Shown in pieces: positions 7,656-10,040 of a stretch of DNA of 10,040 nt. Position 1 is the first letter of the stretch. Every line of letters begins with the position of its first letter. Location: NCBI GenBank assembly GCA_030706065.1, contig JAUZPH010000100.1:1-10040 (forward strand). The letters run 5' to 3'. The notes beneath the pieces were generated by a model. The model did no database searches and was not told the DNA's origin. It was given only the letters and a program-made list of their open reading frames with translations. The stretch is from Bacillota bacterium (GTDB lineage: Bacteria > Bacillota > Clostridia > Clostridiales > Clostridiaceae). A program made the translations under genes and the position numbers.

Positions 7656-7721
7656 AGGCAAGCTTCGCCCCAGAACCTTGGGGTCAAAAATCAAAGCTTT
7701 CACCTCTCATAATTTGAAAGC
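7656..7721 (-). promoter_or_regulatory. Structured 5' leader of the FtsA-like operon with two competing folds
   Basis: On the minus strand, an arm at 7705-7692 (AGGTGAAAGCTTTG) pairs with an arm at 7667-7656 (CGAAGCTTGCCT). This gives a 12-bp stem with two G-U pairs and a 2-nt GA bulge. It encloses an 8-nt U-rich asymmetric loop and an inner hairpin (CCCCA at 7683-7679, TGGGG at 7672-7668, 6-nt loop) that abuts the outer stem and could stack on it. A competing hairpin pairs GCTTTC at 7721-7716 with GAAAGC at 7701-7696, using part of the same 5' arm. No U-tract follows, so it is not a terminator. The structure ends about 10 nt before the GAGGT ribosome binding site of the FtsA-like gene. I do not recognise it as a known riboswitch class. 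Regulatory function is inferred. Confidence 0.45.
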
Positions 7722-7750
7722 CCACATTCATGGAATATGAGCTTAATAAA

Positions 7751-7779
7751 ATTATAGTACATACTATTGTAACATTCAA
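7751..7779 (-). promoter_or_regulatory. Sigma-A promoter for the FtsA-like/amidohydrolase/pseudouridine synthase/MurJ unit
   Basis: The minus strand has -35 TTGAAT at 7779-7774, a 17-bp spacer and a perfect -10 TATAAT at 7756-7751. This predicts transcription starting near 7744 and a leader of about 110 nt before the ATG at 7635. It lies in the 168-bp gap downstream of the helicase stop. The four following genes have gaps of 24, 26 and 76 bp with no clear terminator until 1656-1626. Confidence 0.75.
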
Positions 7780-7803
7780 TAAATTTGTAGATATAGGGAA
7801 GCC

Positions 7804-9801
7804 TTAGGCCAACTTTTTCAACAATTTATGACCAATAAGTACATCAAGGTTGAAGGTTCTTATACTTCCATCCGTGAACTTGATTTCTATTTCACTGTCT
7901 CTTAAACCTGTGACTTCGCCAATCCCCAGGCTGTGATGACAAACCCTGGAGCCTATACCGTATTCATTTGAAAAGTCGGCTACAATGTCAATTCCGCATT
8001 CTTTTATAAATGGTGATATAGTGGCTGCCCTGCCCTTTAAGAAATGAGGAAAGTTCAGGTACAGGTTTTCCATGGTTCGCGTTATGCCGACATAGAAGAG
8101 CCTTCTCTCCTCCTCGACATCGCTTTCCCTGCCCTCTCTATGAAAAGGTATTGTCCCATCTACACAATTTATTATGAACACATCCTTAAACTCCATACCT
8201 TTTACACCATGGATCGTGCTAAAAAGCACACCTTCCTTTTCTTCTGCCTTCCTGTTCTTCATTTTTTCCTGAACCACCGCCACATGGCTTAGAAACTCAC
8301 TTATGCTCAAAAATCCACCTATGGCTTCCTTAAATTCAGAAATCATATCATTTATATCCTCCTCCGGAAGCCTGTTTTTACTGCAGTATCCCTTAACATG
8401 CTCATTGTAACCAAGTTCCTGCAATATATGGTTTATGGCTTTTTCCACACCTAATTTATTTATATACAGTAACTTCTTTCTGAATTCCTGGAGTTCTTTA
8501 TATTGAAAGAAAGGCAGTGCAGGTATACTGATGAGTATGTCTATGCAGTCCTCTTTATACGGATAATCTTTTATTTTCTCCAGGTTTACCTTGCTTATAT
8601 ACCTGAAGGGCCTGTTAATTATCCTCAGAAAGCTTGCCCTGTCTGTCATATCCTGGCTCAGCCTGAGGTAACTCAAAAGATCCGAGCAGATGAAATGGTC
8701 ATAAAAGCAATAGTTCATGTCTATCATTGTAAAGGGCACCTTTTTCCTTATAAATGAATCTATCAAGGACCGGGATTCCATATTAGTTCTGTAAAGAACG
8801 GCAAAGTCCGAAAACTCTCTGTTTCCTGCAGAAACCATGCTGCCGATAAACTCCGCTATTCTCTCCCCCTGCCTTCTCTCATCAGCGTGTTTTTCGCAGG
8901 TTATCCTTCCATTTTCAGCTTTTGAACCGGTAATCTCCTTGGCATTCCTTATCTTGTTATTCCCTATAAGCTTTACGGAAATTTCAATAATCCCGCTTAA
9001 GCTGCGGTAATTCTTAACAAGAAACTTTTTGACTGCCCCTTCGAAGTTCTCCCTGAATTTAACCATATAGTCCGGCCTTGCTCCTCTGAAGCCATAAATA
9101 CACTGATCCTCATCCCCCACCGCGAATATTGAATTTCCCTCACAGAGAAGCTTCAATAGCTGCAGTTGCATTTTATCACAGTCTTGAAACTCGTCTACCA
9201 ATACATACTTGAAACGCTGCCTGTAAAGTTCAAGAATGCGGCTATTTTCTCTGAAAAGCTGCAGGGTCTTTATTTGAAGATCATCAAAATCCATAAGGCC
9301 TTTACATCTCTTATATTCCTCGTAATCATTGTAACATTGCGTGAGTATGCCGGCGCTTATGACCTCCGAAAGCTGTTCCAGGGTTTTAAAGCCGGTCTTG
9401 AGATAAGATATGCCGCTTAATATATCTCTCACTCTGTCCTCGCTGACCTCATCCATGAACCTTTTCAGGCTCTTCTCTATAACATAAAATGCGCTGCTTC
9501 CGCTGATAACCTCAATAGAACCATACTGCTTCAATAATATATTATAAAAAAAGGAATGGAAGGTTCCAAAGAAGGGTGCTCTATTTTCCTGAAAGATTTT
9601 TTTGAACCTTCGCCTCATATTTTCCGCGGCTGCTCTGGTGAAGGTAATTATTATTATGTTTTCCGGATTTACCTGCCTTTCCCTGATGAGATGCCCTGCA
9701 CGGTTTATAATAACCGTAGTTTTACCGCTGCCCGGTGAAGCAACTACCAAAATATTCTTTTCTTCTGAATTCACTATATCAAGCTGAAAATCGTCAAGCA
9801 T
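7804..9801 (-). CDS. UvrD/PcrA-like superfamily 1A ATP-dependent DNA helicase
   Basis: This 665-residue protein is a predicted 3'-to-5' DNA helicase that unwinds DNA during repair or replication-conflict resolution. All core motifs are present in order. They are a Q-type start (DDFQLDIV, 3-10), Walker A ASPGSGKT (21-28), Ia ITFTRAAAENM (52-62), II VLVDEFQD (200-207), III AVGDEDQCIYGFRGA (227-241) and IV VKNYRS (262-267). Motif V is STIHGVKGMEFKDV (528-541) and motif VI is EEERRLFYVGITRT (563-576). The C-terminus (about 614-662, starting YGIGSRVCHHSLGIGEV) looks like the Tudor/SH3-like tail by which PcrA binds RNA polymerase. It is shorter than PcrA or UvrD (about 720-740), with the difference between motifs IV and V and before the tail. 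A GGTGG-type ribosome binding site lies 7 nt before the ATG. A standard pcrA may exist elsewhere in the genome, so I leave the symbol empty. It seems to be transcribed separately from the FtsA-like unit, since a promoter follows it. Confidence 0.92.
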   Translation of the reverse strand: MLDDFQLDIVNSEEKNILVVASPGSGKTTVIINRAGHLIRERQVNPENIIIITFTRAAAENMRRRFKKIFQENRAPFFGTFHSFFYNILLKQYGSIEVISGSSAFYVIEKSLKRFMDEVSEDRVRDILSGISYLKTGFKTLEQLSEVISAGILTQCYNDYEEYKRCKGLMDFDDLQIKTLQLFRENSRILELYRQRFKYVLVDEFQDCDKMQLQLLKLLCEGNSIFAVGDEDQCIYGFRGARPDYMVKFRENFEGAVKKFLVKNYRSLSGIIEISVKLIGNNKIRNAKEITGSKAENGRITCEKHADERRQGERIAEFIGSMVSAGNREFSDFAVLYRTNMESRSLIDSFIRKKVPFTMIDMNYCFYDHFICSDLLSYLRLSQDMTDRASFLRIINRPFRYISKVNLEKIKDYPYKEDCIDILISIPALPFFQYKELQEFRKKLLYINKLGVEKAINHILQELGYNEHVKGYCSKNRLPEEDINDMISEFKEAIGGFLSISEFLSHVAVVQEKMKNRKAEEKEGVLFSTIHGVKGMEFKDVFIINCVDGTIPFHREGRESDVEEERRLFYVGITRTMENLYLNFPHFLKGRAATISPFIKECGIDIVADFSNEYGIGSRVCHHSLGIGEVTGLRDSEIEIKFTDGSIRTFNLDVLIGHKLLKKLA

Positions 9802-9883
9802 AGCAAACCACCTTCTCTTTATTTTTGTTTACTTCAATCCGATACCATAAAGAATCTTCCATTGATGTTTATTGAGTGTTTAC

Positions 9884-9917
9884 AAAAGGAATAACTGCGG
9901 CTTTCACACCCTCCTAT
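9884..9917. repeat. Imperfect direct repeat, copy 1 (34 bp)
   Basis: AAAAGGAATAACT at 9884-9896, five unrelated bases, then TTTCACACCCTCCTAT at 9902-9917. The second copy lies exactly 104 bp to the right with no insertion or deletion. 28 of 34 positions match, including the final 16 bases. The minus-strand reading of the conserved part contains AGGAGGG. The element lies in the non-coding region upstream of the helicase gene. Function is unknown. Confidence 0.75.
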
Positions 9918-9923
9918 TGGACA

Positions 9924-10013
9924 GTGTGAAAAAAAGATATTCTATAAGTTTCGCTACACCACAAGCGGTTCCCACGTGCGGTCCGCGAAAAAGAATAACT
10001 ATATTTTTCACAC
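9924..10013. repeat. Interrupted long inverted repeat (about 90 bp) with GC-rich loop
   Basis: Three nested pairs of arms line up: GTGTGAAAAA at 9924-9933 with TTTTTCACAC at 10004-10013 (10 bp), TATTCT at 9938-9943 with AGAATA at 9992-9997 (6 bp), and TTTCGC at 9949-9954 with GCGAAA at 9985-9990 (6 bp). The loop, 9955-9984, is GC-rich in AT-rich surroundings. It could be a structured RNA on either strand, a protein-binding site or a small MITE-like element. I see no coding potential and no terminator-type T-tract. Confidence 0.6.
9959..9984. repeat. Tandem 13-bp duplication in the loop of the inverted repeat
   Basis: CCACAAGCGGTTC at 9959-9971 is followed directly by CCACGTGCGGTCC at 9972-9984. 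The two match at 10 of 13 positions. The second unit contains the perfect palindrome CACGTG. The pair fills the loop between the inner arms TTTCGC and GCGAAA. Confidence 0.6.
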
Positions 10014-10021
10014 CCTCCTAT
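9988..10021. repeat. Imperfect direct repeat, copy 2 (34 bp)
   Basis: AAAAAGAATAACT at 9988-10000, five unrelated bases, then TTTCACACCCTCCTAT at 10006-10021. It is the partner of the copy at 9884-9917. It also supplies part of the right arms of the long inverted repeat, so direct and inverted repeats are interleaved here. Confidence 0.75.
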
Positions 10022-10040
10022 AGATTATTGACAATCTATA
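10019..10040. promoter_or_regulatory. Palindrome overlapping a TTGACA -35-like box at the window edge
   Basis: TATAGATT at 10019-10026 and AATCTATA at 10033-10040 are perfect 8-bp reverse complements around ATTGAC. The plus strand reads TTGACA at 10028-10033, a consensus sigma-A -35. A matching -10 would lie past the window end. This could be the operator and promoter of a rightward gene beyond the window, and the palindrome may continue past 10040. The distal half cannot be checked. Confidence 0.35.

Noticed and set aside
7656..7705. Intrinsic terminator after the helicase gene
   Set aside because: The stem is strong, but no run of T follows it on the minus strand, and it lies downstream of a good promoter. 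It reads better as a leader structure.
9902..9931. TTTCACAC/GTGTGAAA hairpin as a terminator
   Set aside because: There is no T-tract after the stem on either strand, and no gene is seen ending nearby within the window.
9902..10021. CRISPR array or iteron cluster
   Set aside because: There are only two repeat copies in view, they are imperfect, and the 104-bp spacing is too long for a spacer. No cas or rep gene is visible.

Overview
The window looks like chromosomal DNA from an endospore-forming member of the Clostridia. The basis is a moderately AT-rich composition, strong AGGAGG-type ribosome binding sites, a SpoVB homologue, a Gram-positive-style MurJ (YtgP) flippase, and a long FtsA-like protein with a C-terminal beta-grasp tail of a kind I associate with clostridia. 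I cannot name the species from the sequence. I see no phage genes, transposase, tRNA, rRNA or CRISPR array.

Layout from left to right: a 10-bp inverted repeat lies just upstream of spoVB, the only gene on the plus strand (130-1638). It converges on a minus-strand murJ/ytgP-like gene (1639-3264) with no intergenic base. One perfect 13-bp hairpin (1626-1656) spans both stop codons and probably terminates transcription from both sides. All other genes are on the minus strand. Reading in their direction of transcription they are: a UvrD/PcrA-type helicase (9801-7804), an FtsA-like actin-fold ATPase with an approximately 300-residue tail (7635-5551), an M20 amidohydrolase (5526-4321), an RluA-family pseudouridine synthase (4294-3341) and the MurJ-like flippase (3264-1639).

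A good sigma-A promoter (minus-strand -35 at 7779-7774, -10 at 7756-7751, 17-bp spacer) lies between the helicase and the FtsA-like gene. It is followed by a roughly 110-nt leader that can form a bulged 12-bp stem holding an inner hairpin, and also a competing upstream hairpin. The four genes after it are separated by 24, 26 and 76 bp with no evident terminator. They are probably one transcription unit of about 6.1 kb ending at the shared hairpin. The unit brackets two envelope/division genes (FtsA-like and MurJ-like) around an amidohydrolase and an RNA-modification enzyme.

The right-hand 239 bp (9802-10040) upstream of the helicase is non-coding and unusually structured. It contains a 34-bp imperfect direct repeat at an exact 104-bp offset, a roughly 90-bp interrupted inverted repeat whose GC-rich loop is a tandem 13-bp duplication, and at the very edge a palindrome overlapping a TTGACA box. 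This block and the FtsA-like leader are the two places where known features do not explain the sequence.
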